Positions 35,724 through 44,090 of a stretch of 64,000 nucleotides of DNA are shown here, piece by piece. Location of the stretch: positions 9,300,001-9,364,000 of the forward strand of contig NZ_CP084058.1 of the NCBI RefSeq assembly GCF_020215645.1, written 5' to 3'. The DNA is from Nonomuraea gerenzanensis. Lineage in GTDB: Bacteria > Actinomycetota > Actinomycetes > Streptosporangiales > Streptosporangiaceae. The first letter of the stretch is position 1; every line of letters starts with the position of its first letter. The position numbers and the translations under genes were made by a program. The notes under the pieces were generated by a model that was not told where the DNA came from, ran no database searches, and was given only the letters and a program-made list of their open reading frames with translations.

Positions 35724-36537
35724 TGCTGGTGCGCATGGTCAGCGTGGCGTCGTCGAGCGACAGCGCCACCTCGACCGTACCCAGCTCTCCCGTGCGGCGC
35801 ACGTGGGTGCCGCCGCACGGGATGGCCGCCTCGCCCTCCGGCAGCGAGCAGTGCCACGTGCGGCGGGCCGTCAGCCCGGGGCCCGGCACCGCCACCCGGA
35901 CCGGCGCGTCGGCGGCCACCCAGGCGGCGAGCCGCTCGTTGACCTGGCGGGCGACCTTCTCCGGGTCCAGGTCCTCGGCGGAGAAGCCCTTCTTGCGCAG
36001 CGACTTGCCCAGACGGTAGACGTCCACGCTGCCGCGCGGGTCGATGCGCGAGGAGGTGATGGCCGCCTGGTCGAAGTCGGGACGGCCGAGCGAGTCGGGC
36101 CGGGTCTCCTTGCGCCACCGGTCGGCCAGAGCGGCGTTGAGCGCGAGCGCGGCCAGGTGGCAGGCGGTGTGCCCGGCGCTGAGCGCCGCGCGGAACTCCG
36201 CGTCCACCTCCAGGTCCACCTCCGTGCCCACGGGCAGCGGCGCGTCGGTGACGTGCACGACCAGCCAGTGCCAGCCCTCGGCGCCGCGGCGGGCCGGGAT
36301 GTCGGCGCCGAGGAGGATCTCGCCGGTGCCGGACCTGGCGCCCGTCACGCAGTCGAGGACCGGCAGGCCGCCGATCGTGCCGCGGTCGGCGGGCTGGTCG
36401 GGCCAGGTGTGGTCGAGGGGGTGGAACGGGGTCTCGGAGACGACGAGGCCGTGCCGCTCCCCCACCGGCACGGCCTCGACGATCGTGGAGCGGCCACGGG
36501 TCAGGCCGCCGGGGAAGGTGACGAGGGTGGAGTTCAC
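35716..36537 (-). CDS. Alanyl-tRNA editing protein (AlaX-like)
   Basis: The 273-residue protein resembles free-standing editing domains related to AlaRS, which hydrolyse mischarged Ser- or Gly-tRNA(Ala). The zinc-site motif HTACH (HxxxH) near residue 120 and the C-terminal IPCGGTHVRRTGELG (cysteine and histidine ligands) are both present. The GTG at 36537 overlaps the stop of the upstream transporter gene (GTGA), so the two are coupled. A tRNA-Ala gene lies about 1 kb away, which may be coincidence. Confidence 0.85.
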   Translation of the reverse strand: MNSTLVTFPGGLTRGRSTIVEAVPVGERHGLVVSETPFHPLDHTWPDQPADRGTIGGLPVLDCVTGARSGTGEILLGADIPARRGAEGWHWLVVHVTDAPLPVGTEVDLEVDAEFRAALSAGHTACHLAALALNAALADRWRKETRPDSLGRPDFDQAAITSSRIDPRGSVDVYRLGKSLRKKGFSAEDLDPEKVARQVNERLAAWVAADAPVRVAVPGPGLTARRTWHCSLPEGEAAIPCGGTHVRRTGELGTVEVALSLDDATLTMRTSTG

Positions 36538-37745
36538 CCCGCCATTCTCTCGTCCTCCAGGTAGCGGTCGCGGCCGGCGTACAGGCCGGTCAGGAGCTGG
36601 GCGGCGAGCACCACGAAGATCAGCGTGTACGGCACCGCCCACCCCCCGGTGGCCTCGCGCAGCACGCCGACCAGCAGCGGGCCCGCGCCCGAGATGAGAT
36701 AGCCGGCGCTCTGCCCGAAGGCGGACAGCGCGGCGGTGGTCTCCGGCGTACGGGTGCGCAGCGCCAGCATCATCAGCGCCAGCGGGAACGACCCCATCCC
36801 CACGGCGATGAACACGACCCAGACCATCGCGGTGGACGGCGGCGCGAACCACAGCCCGAGGAAGCCGATCACGTAGAACACGACGAGCCCGACCACGGTG
36901 GGCCGCTGGTCGCGGAAACGGGAGGCGATCATGGGCACCGCGATCGAGACGGGGATGTTCAGCGCGGTGAACACGCCGAGGATCAGCCCGGCCTCCGAGG
37001 TGCTGAAGCCGCCGTCGGTGAGGATGGTGGCGAGCCAGCCGAACATGATGTAGGCGATCATCGACTGGGTGCCGAAGTAGATCGCGATCATCCAGGCCAG
37101 CTTGCTCTTCAGCAGCCCACGCAGGCCCGCGTCCCGGCTGCCGGTGTCCCGCTCCGGCTCACTGCGCAGCAGCGCAAGCCACGGAATGGCGGCGACAGCG
37201 GCCAGCGCCGCCCACACGCCGAGCGCGATGTGCCAGTCGCCCGAGGCGCGCTCGATCGGCACGGTCGCGGCGGCGGCCAGCATGGTGCCCGCGGCCAGCG
37301 CCGTGGTGTAGACGGTGGTCATGAGCCCGGTGCGGGCCGGGAAGTGGCGCTTGATCAGCGTCGGGATGAGCACGTTGCCGACGGCGCCGCCGGACAGCGC
37401 GACCGCGCTGCTCAGCAGGAACACCGGGGCGGAGCCGACCAGCGACCTGATGAGCAGCCCGGCGCCGAGCGTGATGAGGGCGAGCAGCAGCAGCCGGTGC
37501 TCGCCGATCCGCCTGGCCAGCGTCGGGGTGATCGCGCCGACGGTGGCGAAGGCCAGCACGGGCAGGGTGGTCAGCAGGCCGGTGCCGACGCTCGTCATGC
37601 CGAGACCGGCGGCGAGCTGGTCGAGCAGGGGGCCGACGCTGGTGACGCCGGTACGCAGGTTCAGTGCGGCGAGGACGATTCCCAGCACGAGGAGCCAGGC
37701 CAGCGGGGTGGTTCTGCCTCGGGACTCTTGGGCGAGCACGCTCAT
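36534..37745 (-). CDS. CynX/NimT-family MFS transporter
   Basis: The 403-residue integral membrane protein has about twelve helices. The N-terminal LNLRTGVTSVGPLLDQLAAGL and the KRHFPARTGLMTTVYT loop are characteristic of the CynX/NimT (cyanate or 2-nitroimidazole transporter) family of exporters. GGAGGA lies about ten bases before the ATG. It is translationally coupled to the tRNA-editing gene, so the two may respond to one stress, for example an amino acid or analogue the pump removes. That link is inference. Confidence 0.85.
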   Translation of the reverse strand: MSVLAQESRGRTTPLAWLLVLGIVLAALNLRTGVTSVGPLLDQLAAGLGMTSVGTGLLTTLPVLAFATVGAITPTLARRIGEHRLLLLALITLGAGLLIRSLVGSAPVFLLSSAVALSGGAVGNVLIPTLIKRHFPARTGLMTTVYTTALAAGTMLAAAATVPIERASGDWHIALGVWAALAAVAAIPWLALLRSEPERDTGSRDAGLRGLLKSKLAWMIAIYFGTQSMIAYIMFGWLATILTDGGFSTSEAGLILGVFTALNIPVSIAVPMIASRFRDQRPTVVGLVVFYVIGFLGLWFAPPSTAMVWVVFIAVGMGSFPLALMMLALRTRTPETTAALSAFGQSAGYLISGAGPLLVGVLREATGGWAVPYTLIFVVLAAQLLTGLYAGRDRYLEDERMAG

Positions 37746-37844
37746 GGCGGGAACGGTCCTCCACTCATCAAATCATGGGACGAATGACACCTTAACAGGA
37801 CCGAAATATGCATTTATTCCTGGCGGCGCGCCCGGACATGGAGA

Positions 37845-37870
37845 AACCCCCGGAACGATCTCCGGGGGTT
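37845..37870 (-). terminator. Hairpin terminator
   Basis: AACCCCCGGA and TCCGGGGGTT pair perfectly around ACGATC, eleven bases past the stop of the leftward SRPBCC gene and ahead of the transporter promoter. Confidence 0.7.
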
Positions 37871-37881
37871 CCGCGGGCAGC

Positions 37882-38535
37882 TCAGAGGACGGGAGGAGGC
37901 GGTTGCCCCGGAGACCCCGGCGAGCCGGGAGGAACCGGCCCGGGAGGGGGCAGCGTGCCGCCGGGCGACTGGCCACCGCCGCCGGCGGGCGGGTAGTCGC
38001 CGCCGACCGTGCCGGGTGGCACGGTCCCGCCGCCGCCGTAGGTGGAGCCCTGCTCGTGCCCGCGCTGGTGCGGCCCCGGCACGTCACCGCGCCAGGCGCC
38101 GGTCTCGCCGCCGCGCGACTCGATGAAGGACTTGAAGCGCTTGACGTCGCCGACCACGCGCATGCGCACGAGCTGCAGCTTGTCGCCCGCGATCTCCAGG
38201 AAGCCCTCCGGGTCGTACTCCATCTGGAGCGTGACCCTGGTGGTGTCGTCGTCGAGGCGGTGGAAGGTCACCACCCCGGCCTGGTGCGGCTTGTCGACAC
38301 TGCGCCAGGCGATGCGCTCGTCGGGGTGCTGCTCGGTGATCTCCGCCTCGAACTCGCGCCTGACGCCGGCGATCTCCGCCATCCAGGCCGTCCGCGTGTC
38401 ACTGAGCTGCTTGACCGACTCCACGCCTTCCATGAACTCGGGGAAGCTCTCGAACTGGGTCCATTGGTTGTAGGCCACCCGTACGGGGACCCTGACATCT
38501 TCGGAATGTTCGATCGTGCTCATGGGGTCTGTCAC
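37882..38535 (-). CDS. SRPBCC (polyketide cyclase-like) protein with Pro/Gly-rich tail
   Basis: The 217-residue protein has an N-terminal START/SRPBCC fold (residues 5-150: VRVAYNQWTQFESFPEFMEG, RVTLQMEYDPEGFLEIAGD), like actinobacterial coenzyme Q-binding/polyketide cyclase-like proteins. The last 60 residues are disordered, rich in Gly and Pro. It may bind a hydrophobic ligand. GTG 38535 is used; an in-frame ATG at 38523 would remove four residues. A terminator follows. Confidence 0.8.
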   Translation of the reverse strand: MTDPMSTIEHSEDVRVPVRVAYNQWTQFESFPEFMEGVESVKQLSDTRTAWMAEIAGVRREFEAEITEQHPDERIAWRSVDKPHQAGVVTFHRLDDDTTRVTLQMEYDPEGFLEIAGDKLQLVRMRVVGDVKRFKSFIESRGGETGAWRGDVPGPHQRGHEQGSTYGGGGTVPPGTVGGDYPPAGGGGQSPGGTLPPPGPVPPGSPGSPGQPPPPVL

Positions 38536-38554
38536 TGCCCCGTCACGCCGGGCG

Positions 38555-38932
38555 TTAACGCCTGCGCCGTAGCCAGAACAGGCCCACCAGGGGCAGCACG
38601 AGGGGGATGAACAGGTAGCCCCTGCCGTACGCCGACCACACGGTCTCGTCGGGGAAGGCGGCCGGGTCGAGCAGGCTGAGCGTGCCGATGATCAGCACCC
38701 CGGCCAGCTCGATGCCGAGCGCCACCAGCGCCAGGCGGCGCGCGCCGCGCCACAGCGCGACCGTGAGCAGGATGTAGACCAGCGCCGCGAACGCCGACAG
38801 CGAGTACGCCAGCGGCGCCTCGCCGAACCGGGTGGCGATCTGCACGCCCGCCCGCGCCCCCGCCGCCAGCGAGAACAGCCCGTAGACGGCGATCAGGGCG
38901 CGACCGGGCCCCGAGCCGATGGCGGTCGTCAC
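38555..38932 (-). CDS. Hypothetical integral membrane protein
   Basis: This 125-residue protein has four hydrophobic helices (GRALIAVYGLFSLAAGARAG, AYSLSAFAALVYILLTVALW, LALVALGIELAGVLIIGTLS and FIPLVLPLVGLFWL) and a terminal arginine cluster. The GTG start overlaps the preceding membrane protein's stop (GTGA), so they are made together. I do not recognise a named family; such pairs occur in actinomycete genomes downstream of regulators. Confidence 0.75.
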   Translation of the reverse strand: MTTAIGSGPGRALIAVYGLFSLAAGARAGVQIATRFGEAPLAYSLSAFAALVYILLTVALWRGARRLALVALGIELAGVLIIGTLSLLDPAAFPDETVWSAYGRGYLFIPLVLPLVGLFWLRRRR

Positions 38933-39291
38933 GCCGTGCCCTGCCAGATCTGCAGCAGCCGGCCCGTCATCACCGCGACCGCGAACCCGGCCACGGCCAG
39001 GATCGCCGGCCCCCACCTGCTCCGCTCGGCCAGCGCCAGGAACACGCCCGCGGGCGGGATCAGCACCACGCCGCCGACGTAGCCGAACAGCGTGACCTTG
39101 TCGGCGGGGCCGCCGCCACCGGCCACGCCCGCGATCACGAACCCCGCCTGAACCAGCACGGCCACCTCCAGCAGGGCGAACCCCACCAGCAGCACCATGC
39201 CCATCGGCCGATTGCGGATCGCGACGATCAGGCTCATCAGCATCAGCAGCAGCGAGCCGGAGATGACGATCGTGGAGACGGTGGTGTTCAT
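38929..39291 (-). CDS. Hypothetical integral membrane protein
   Basis: The 120-residue protein has four predicted helices, including STIVISGSLLLMLMSLIVAI, GMVLLVGFALLEVAVLVQAG and a glycine-rich loop GVAGGGGPADK. It is coupled to the downstream membrane gene through a 4-base overlap and follows the TetR gene by 44 bases on the same strand. The function is unknown. Confidence 0.75.
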   Translation of the reverse strand: MNTTVSTIVISGSLLLMLMSLIVAIRNRPMGMVLLVGFALLEVAVLVQAGFVIAGVAGGGGPADKVTLFGYVGGVVLIPPAGVFLALAERSRWGPAILAVAGFAVAVMTGRLLQIWQGTA

Positions 39292-39335
39292 CGGGGGTAA
39301 GGGTATCGCCCGGCTGTGCCGCCCCCGGGAACGGC

Positions 39336-40025
39336 TCAGCGCCGCGGCAGCTGGGCCTCGATGCCGTCGAGCACCCAGGTGAGCCCGCGCTCGAAGTTGT
39401 CGTCGGCCCCCTGCACACCCTGCTCGATCATCGGCGCCAGCCGGGGGAACTCGCCGCCCTCGATCAGCTCCTTGATGTGCGGCTGCGCCAGCGCGGCCCG
39501 CTCGGTGTCGTCGATCCCCTGCTGCCTCGGGGCGTGGCGCTCCGTCGCCTGCCTGACCACGAACCCGGTCATGTAGTCGTTGAAGACCGCCAGGATCCGC
39601 CAGGCCGTCAGCCGGTCGAGCCCGAGCCCGTCGAGGGCCGACAGCTTCTGCTCCACGTGCCGCAGCCCGTTGGGCCCCACGGCGACCCGGTGCGAGATCA
39701 GGTCCACCCGCCACGGATGCCGCCGCACCAGCTCCAGCTCGCGCCTGGCGAGCAACAGCAGCGCCGCGCGCCAGTCGGCGGGCAGCGGCTCCTCGGCCAC
39801 CGCCTCGGCGGCGATCTCGTCGGCCATCAGGGCGAGCAGGTCCTCCTTGCGCTCGATGTAGGAGTACAGCGTCATCGCGCGGGCGCCCAGCTCGGTGGCC
39901 ACCCGCCTGATGGAGACGGCGTCGAGCCCCTCCGCGTCGGCCACGGCGATGGCCGCGGCCACGATCGCCTCCCGGCTCAGGACCGGGCGGCGGGGCGGGA
40001 CGGGTCTCGACCAGATGGACGTCAC
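39336..40025 (-). CDS. TetR-family repressor with TetR_C-like domain
   Basis: The 229-residue protein has an N-terminal helix-turn-helix (about residues 20-65, VSIRRVATELGARAMTLYSYI) and a C-terminal domain of the TetR class C type, with LRHVEQKLSALDGLGLD and FNDYMTGFVV. It is divergent from a DHA2 drug efflux gene across a short AT-richer gap, and local repression of that efflux gene is the obvious inference. Repeated GTACGA elements at 40045-40050 and 40063-40068 are candidate binding sites. Confidence 0.88.
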   Translation of the reverse strand: MTSIWSRPVPPRRPVLSREAIVAAAIAVADAEGLDAVSIRRVATELGARAMTLYSYIERKEDLLALMADEIAAEAVAEEPLPADWRAALLLLARRELELVRRHPWRVDLISHRVAVGPNGLRHVEQKLSALDGLGLDRLTAWRILAVFNDYMTGFVVRQATERHAPRQQGIDDTERAALAQPHIKELIEGGEFPRLAPMIEQGVQGADDNFERGLTWVLDGIEAQLPRR

Positions 40026-40044
40026 GCCACCGATTCTAGACAGC

Positions 40045-40068
40045 GTACGAAAGTGTTACGGTGTACGA
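40045..40068. promoter_or_regulatory. Candidate operator between TetR and DHA2 transporter genes
   Basis: GTACGA occurs at 40045-40050 and 40063-40068, flanking GTGTTACG. The outer parts also read as an imperfect inverted repeat (CGTAC at 40044-40048, GTACG at 40063-40067). It lies directly before the transporter start; low certainty. Confidence 0.4.
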
Positions 40069-40069
40069 C

Positions 40070-41428
40070 ATGCGATACGCCGTACGATCCGAACTCGGGG
40101 CCACCGGCCTGGTCGTCCTGCTCGGCGTCGTCATGCCGATGCTCGACACCACGATCGTCAACGTCGCCCTGGGCACCCTGGCCCGCGGCTTCCGCACCAC
40201 GTTCGCCGACGTCCAGTGGGTGGCCACCGCCTACCTGCTGGCCATGTCCCTGACGGTCCCGGTGACCGGCTGGGCCATCGGCCGGTTCGGCGTCCGGAAC
40301 GTCTGGCTCGTCTCGCTCGTGCTCTTCGTCGCCGGCTCCGCCCTCTGCGCCGCCGCCTGGTCGTTGTGGAGCCTGGTCGTCTTCCGCGCCGTGCAGGGGC
40401 TGGGCGGGGGCCTGCTTCAGCCGGCCGGGCAGGTGATGCTGGCCCAGGCGGCGGGCAAGGAGCGGCTGGGCAGGGCGATGAGCCTGATCTCGGTGCCCGC
40501 CATGCTGGTGCCCGTGCTCGGGCCGCCGCTCGGCGGGCTGATCGTGCAGGGCCCCGGCTGGCGGTGGCTGTTCCTGGTGAACGTGCCGGTCTGCGCGGTG
40601 GCGCTGCTGGCCGCGTTCGTGCTGCTGCCCCGCGAGAGCGGCGCGGGGCGGGGGCGGGGGCAGCGCCTGGACGTGCCCGGCCTGGCCCTGCTCTCCCCTG
40701 GGCTGGTCGCCTTCGTCTACGGGCTGTCCGAGGTGGGCGACGGAGGTGCGCTCCCGCATCCGGCGCTGTGGATCGGCGTGGCACTGATCGCCTGCTTCGT
40801 GCTGCGGTCGCTGCGCGGCACCTCGCTGGTGGACCTGCGGCTGTTCCGCGACCGCGCGTTCACCGCGGCGGTGCTCGCGCTCGCGTGCTACTCGGCCGCG
40901 ATGTCCGGCTTCACCGTGCTGGTGCCGCTCTACAGCCAGCTCGCCGAGGGCGGCACCGTGCTGGACGCGGGGCTGCTGCTGGCGCCGCTGGGGGTCGGCG
41001 CCGCCCTGACGATGCCGCTGGCCGGCAAGCTCGCCGACAGCAGGGGGCCGCGCGGCGTCGCGGCGGCGGGGGTGGTGCTGGTGGTGGCGGGCATCGCGGC
41101 GTTCCCGCTGTTCGGCGGGGGGTTCGTGGCGATGTTCGGGCTCGGGCTCGGCCACGGGCTGGTGGCTACGCCGGTGATGGCGGCCGCGTACCGGACGCTG
41201 GAGCGGGCCGCGATCCCGGCGGCGACGACGCTGAGCACGATCGCGCTGCGGCTGGCCGCGCCGTTCGGGGTGGCGCTGCTGACCGTGCTGCTGCAGGTGT
41301 TCGCCGGGGCGGGCGCGGCGCGGCCGTTCGAGCCCGCGTTCTGGGTGGCCGCCGGGCTGGCGGCCGTCTCGCTGCTGCCGATCGTAGGATCGAAGGTGTG
41401 GAGAGGATCCTCGTCAGCGCCTGCCTGA
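40070..41428 (+). CDS. DHA2-family MFS drug efflux transporter
   Basis: The 452-residue integral membrane protein has about thirteen to fourteen helices. It carries the DHA2 motifs MLDTTIVNVALGTLARGF (motif D1), WVATAYLLAMSLTVPVTGWAI and GPPLGGLIVQGPGWRWLFLVN (motif C region). It presumably exports drugs or metabolites with proton antiport. ATG 40070 is preferred; an in-frame GTG at 40061 would add three residues, and neither has a ribosome site, so the mRNA may be leaderless. Its last 31 bases overlap the following gene. Confidence 0.88.
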   Translation: MRYAVRSELGATGLVVLLGVVMPMLDTTIVNVALGTLARGFRTTFADVQWVATAYLLAMSLTVPVTGWAIGRFGVRNVWLVSLVLFVAGSALCAAAWSLWSLVVFRAVQGLGGGLLQPAGQVMLAQAAGKERLGRAMSLISVPAMLVPVLGPPLGGLIVQGPGWRWLFLVNVPVCAVALLAAFVLLPRESGAGRGRGQRLDVPGLALLSPGLVAFVYGLSEVGDGGALPHPALWIGVALIACFVLRSLRGTSLVDLRLFRDRAFTAAVLALACYSAAMSGFTVLVPLYSQLAEGGTVLDAGLLLAPLGVGAALTMPLAGKLADSRGPRGVAAAGVVLVVAGIAAFPLFGGGFVAMFGLGLGHGLVATPVMAAAYRTLERAAIPAATTLSTIALRLAAPFGVALLTVLLQVFAGAGAARPFEPAFWVAAGLAAVSLLPIVGSKVWRGSSSAPA

Positions 41429-41892
41429 TGGGCCGCAAGGTGCGCTACGACGGCGGCGCGAAGACCAGCTCCGACGCCTGGCTCGCCGGGTGGCGCGAGG
41501 AGGGGCGGCTGGTGCCGTTCTGCCCCGAGGTGTCGGGCGGGCTGCCGGTGCCGAGGCCCGCCGCCGAGATCGAGGGCGGCGCGGGCGGGGCGGCCGTCCT
41601 GGCCGGAGCCGCCCGGGTGCTGGCGACCGACGGGTCCGACGTGACCGCCGAGTTCCTGGCGGGGGCGCGCGGGGCGCTGGCCGTGGCACGCGCCCACGGC
41701 ATCCGGATGGCGGTGCTGAAGGAGGGCAGCCCCTCGTGCGGGGCCCTGGCCGTCTACGACGGCACCTTCCAGGGGCGCAAGCTGCCGGGGCAGGGCGTCA
41801 CGACGGCCCTGCTGGAGCAGCACGGGATCCGCGTGTTCAGCGAGGAGCAGGTGCCCGAGGCCGCCGGCTACCTGCGCACCCTGGAGACGTAG
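41398..41892 (+). CDS. DUF523 protein (thiouracil desulfurase-like)
   Basis: The 164-residue protein contains the DUF523 signature SACLMGRKVRYDGG, VPFCPEVSGGLPVPRPAAEI and KEGSPSCGA. The three cysteines in these blocks are those that hold an iron-sulfur cluster in TudS 2-thiouracil desulfurases. It is therefore likely a desulfidase or thio-nucleobase salvage enzyme. GTG 41398 begins inside the end of the transporter gene, and its 3' end overlaps the next convergent gene by 25 bases. Confidence 0.82.
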   Translation: MERILVSACLMGRKVRYDGGAKTSSDAWLAGWREEGRLVPFCPEVSGGLPVPRPAAEIEGGAGGAAVLAGAARVLATDGSDVTAEFLAGARGALAVARAHGIRMAVLKEGSPSCGALAVYDGTFQGRKLPGQGVTTALLEQHGIRVFSEEQVPEAAGYLRTLET

Positions 41893-42260
41893 AAGGCGCC
41901 GCTCAGCCCGGCGGCCAGCGCGGTCGCCATGACGCTGTGGTACCAGGTGAGCAGCGCGTTCCCGCCGTCCGCCCCCTCCTCCGGCCCGAAGGCCAGCGCC
42001 AGGATCCCGAGCAGCACGCCGCCGAGCGCCGCCGCGTGCGTGTAGATGAGGCCGTCCCAGGCCCACGCCCGGCGGGCCAGCGCGCCGCAGCCGCCGCCGA
42101 TCAGCACCACGCAGCACAACGTCTCCACGATCGCGGCCGGCACGATCACCGGCTGCCCCACGGGCCCGAGCTCGACTCCGGTGTGCAGCACCGCGAACGC
42201 GGCGAAGACCAGCGCGTAGAGCAGCGACAGCCCGCCCAGCAACCTCCGGAGTGCGTCCAT
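41868..42260 (-). CDS. Hypothetical four-helix membrane protein
   Basis: The 130-residue protein has four hydrophobic stretches, beginning GGLSLLYALVFAAFAVLHTG and ending LLTWYHSVMATALAAGLSGA, and a short basic C-terminus. I recognise no specific family. It lies downstream of a TetR gene on the same strand with a 40-base gap and may be its target. Confidence 0.72.
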   Translation of the reverse strand: MDALRRLLGGLSLLYALVFAAFAVLHTGVELGPVGQPVIVPAAIVETLCCVVLIGGGCGALARRAWAWDGLIYTHAAALGGVLLGILALAFGPEEGADGGNALLTWYHSVMATALAAGLSGAFYVSRVRR

Positions 42261-42300
42261 GCCTCCACGCTGCCACGGCGCGAGGCGAGCGGAATCGTCT

Positions 42301-42903
42301 TCAGGGAGTCGGCCGCGCTACGCCTTCGGATGTAGGCAGCAGCCGCCTCACCAGCCGGATGGTCTCGTCGATCGTCACCTTGGCGTCGTGGTCGGACTCG
42401 CACGCGGCCACCTCGCGGCCCGCCTCGCCCATCATGGTGGTCAGCAGCACCACCAGCACCTGGCTCTCCCGCGAGTCGTCCAGGCCGAGCAGGCGCTTGT
42501 TGCCGCCGATCCAGTCCCAGCCGCGCTGCCTGCGCAGCGTGGTGAACTCCGCCGGCCCGTCGTTCTCCAGGAACAACCGGGCGACCTCGCGCTGCTCCCA
42601 CGAGCCCTCCAGGTACGCTCGCGCTCCTGCCAGGAACTTCTCGGCCCCCGCAGCCCCCTTGACCGATTTGGCCGCCCGGGAGGTGCGCTCCTCCTGCCCG
42701 CGCATGAACTGCTCCCACAGCGCCAGGAACAGGCCGGGCTTGCCGCCGAAGTGGTGGTACAGGCTGCCGACGCTGATCCCCGAGGTCTCCACGAGGTCGG
42801 CCACCGTGGCGTCGGCGTACCCCTTGGCCAGGAAGACGTCACGGGCCGCGCTCAGCAGCGTGTCGCGGGTGCCGCTCGACCGGGTCCAGCGTCGGCTCCT
42901 CAT
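42301..42903 (-). CDS. TetR-family transcriptional regulator
   Basis: The 200-residue protein opens with a basic tail and a canonical helix-turn-helix (residues 14-60, FLAKGYADATVADLVETSGISVGSLYHHFGG split over the two helices). A variable ligand domain follows. Its ATG overlaps the stop of the upstream membrane-anchored protein gene (ATGA), so the two are co-translated. Target genes are unknown; the small membrane protein downstream is one candidate. Confidence 0.88.
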   Translation of the reverse strand: MRSRRWTRSSGTRDTLLSAARDVFLAKGYADATVADLVETSGISVGSLYHHFGGKPGLFLALWEQFMRGQEERTSRAAKSVKGAAGAEKFLAGARAYLEGSWEQREVARLFLENDGPAEFTTLRRQRGWDWIGGNKRLLGLDDSRESQVLVVLLTTMMGEAGREVAACESDHDAKVTIDETIRLVRRLLPTSEGVARPTP

Positions 42904-43394
42904 CAGTACTCCCAGGTGTCGGTGCGCTGCTCGTGCCCGATGCAGAACACGCCGGTGCCGTGCTCGCCCTTCACCAGGTCCACCCGGATCCAGCCGTCGG
43001 CCCGGGCGATCTTGGCGGTGTAGCCGCTGACCGGGGTGGCCGAGACCAGGCGGCAGCCCGCGGGGCCGAGCGTGAACGCCACCTCGCCGCCCTTCACCTT
43101 CACCACCTTCAGCGCCGGGGTGGGCGAGGGGGTCACCGGCCGCTTCGTGGCGGGGGCCGGGGTGCGGCCGCGTTCGGGCACGCGGCTCCTCTTCGGGGTG
43201 GGGGTCGGTGCCGGGCTGGTGGCGGGCCGCTCGTCCGCCGCGATCGTCTGCGCGAGGAACGGCTCCACGTCCACGTCGTCCACGAACTCGGAGCGCAGCA
43301 CACCGCGTACGCCGAACCACGAGACCGACACCGCGATCACGGTGGCGCCGCACCAGATCGCCGCATATCTCAGGGCTCGCCGCATGAGACGCAT
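42903..43394 (-). CDS. Membrane-anchored protein with Pro/Thr-rich stalk
   Basis: The 163-residue protein has one N-terminal membrane helix (YAAIWCGATVIAVSVSWFG). A Pro/Thr/Arg-rich stalk of about residues 55-95 follows, then a small exported beta domain with two cysteines (GCRL and FCIG) that may form a disulfide. It is divergent from the two-component system, whose response regulator starts 18 bases away. It could be an extracytoplasmic sensor or a target of that system, which is inference. ATGs at 43394 and 43385 are both possible starts. Confidence 0.68.
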   Translation of the reverse strand: MRLMRRALRYAAIWCGATVIAVSVSWFGVRGVLRSEFVDDVDVEPFLAQTIAADERPATSPAPTPTPKRSRVPERGRTPAPATKRPVTPSPTPALKVVKVKGGEVAFTLGPAGCRLVSATPVSGYTAKIARADGWIRVDLVKGEHGTGVFCIGHEQRTDTWEY

Positions 43395-43412
43395 TATGTA
43401 CGGTGGGGCCCC

Positions 43413-44090
43413 ATGGCGACGGTTCTCGTAGTCGAAGACGACGAATTCGTCAGATCGGCGATCATCCACGAGCTGGGCCGGCGCGAGCACGCCGTCCGCA
43501 GTGCCGGCTGCGCCCTGGACGCGCTCAGGGAGATCTCGCAGTCCCCTCCCGACGCCGTCATCCTCGATCTCGGCCTGCCCGACCTCGACGGCTCCGAGGC
43601 GCTGCGCATGGTGCGCGGCATCTCCGACGTGCCGGTCATCGTGGCCACCGCCCGCGACGACGAGGCCGAGATCGTCAGGCTGCTGCGCGCGGGCGCCGAC
43701 GACTACCTGGTCAAGCCGTTCTCCGGCGACCATCTCAGCGCCCGCCTGGACGCGGTGCTGCGCCGCGCCAGGTCGGCCCCCGCGCCGCGGACGATCACGG
43801 TCGGCGGCCTGGTCGTGGAGGTGGACCGGCGCGAGGCCGCGCTCGACGGCGGGCCGCTCGCGCTGACCAGGCGCGAGTTCGACCTGCTCGCCTATCTCGC
43901 CGCCCGCGCCGACCGGGTGGTGACGCGCAAGGAGCTGCTGGCCGAGGTCTGGCGGCTGGCCTACGGCGACGACCAGACGATCGACGTGCACCTGTCGTGG
44001 CTGCGCCGCAAGCTCGGCGAGAGCGCCTCCCGGCCCCGCTACCTGCACACCGTGCGCGGCGTCGGGTTCATGTTGTCAGCGCCCCGATGA
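43413..44090 (+). CDS. OmpR-family response regulator
   Basis: The 225-residue protein has a receiver domain with the phosphoacceptor Asp52 (VILDLGLPD), the acidic pair VVEDDE and Lys in YLVKPFSG. A winged-helix output domain follows (about residues 128-222, LTRREFDLLAYLAARADRVV and LHTVRGVGFML). It is coupled to the kinase gene by an ATGA overlap. The neighbouring polysaccharide monooxygenase gene downstream of the kinase is a natural candidate target. Confidence 0.93.
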   Translation: MATVLVVEDDEFVRSAIIHELGRREHAVRSAGCALDALREISQSPPDAVILDLGLPDLDGSEALRMVRGISDVPVIVATARDDEAEIVRLLRAGADDYLVKPFSGDHLSARLDAVLRRARSAPAPRTITVGGLVVEVDRREAALDGGPLALTRREFDLLAYLAARADRVVTRKELLAEVWRLAYGDDQTIDVHLSWLRRKLGESASRPRYLHTVRGVGFMLSAPR

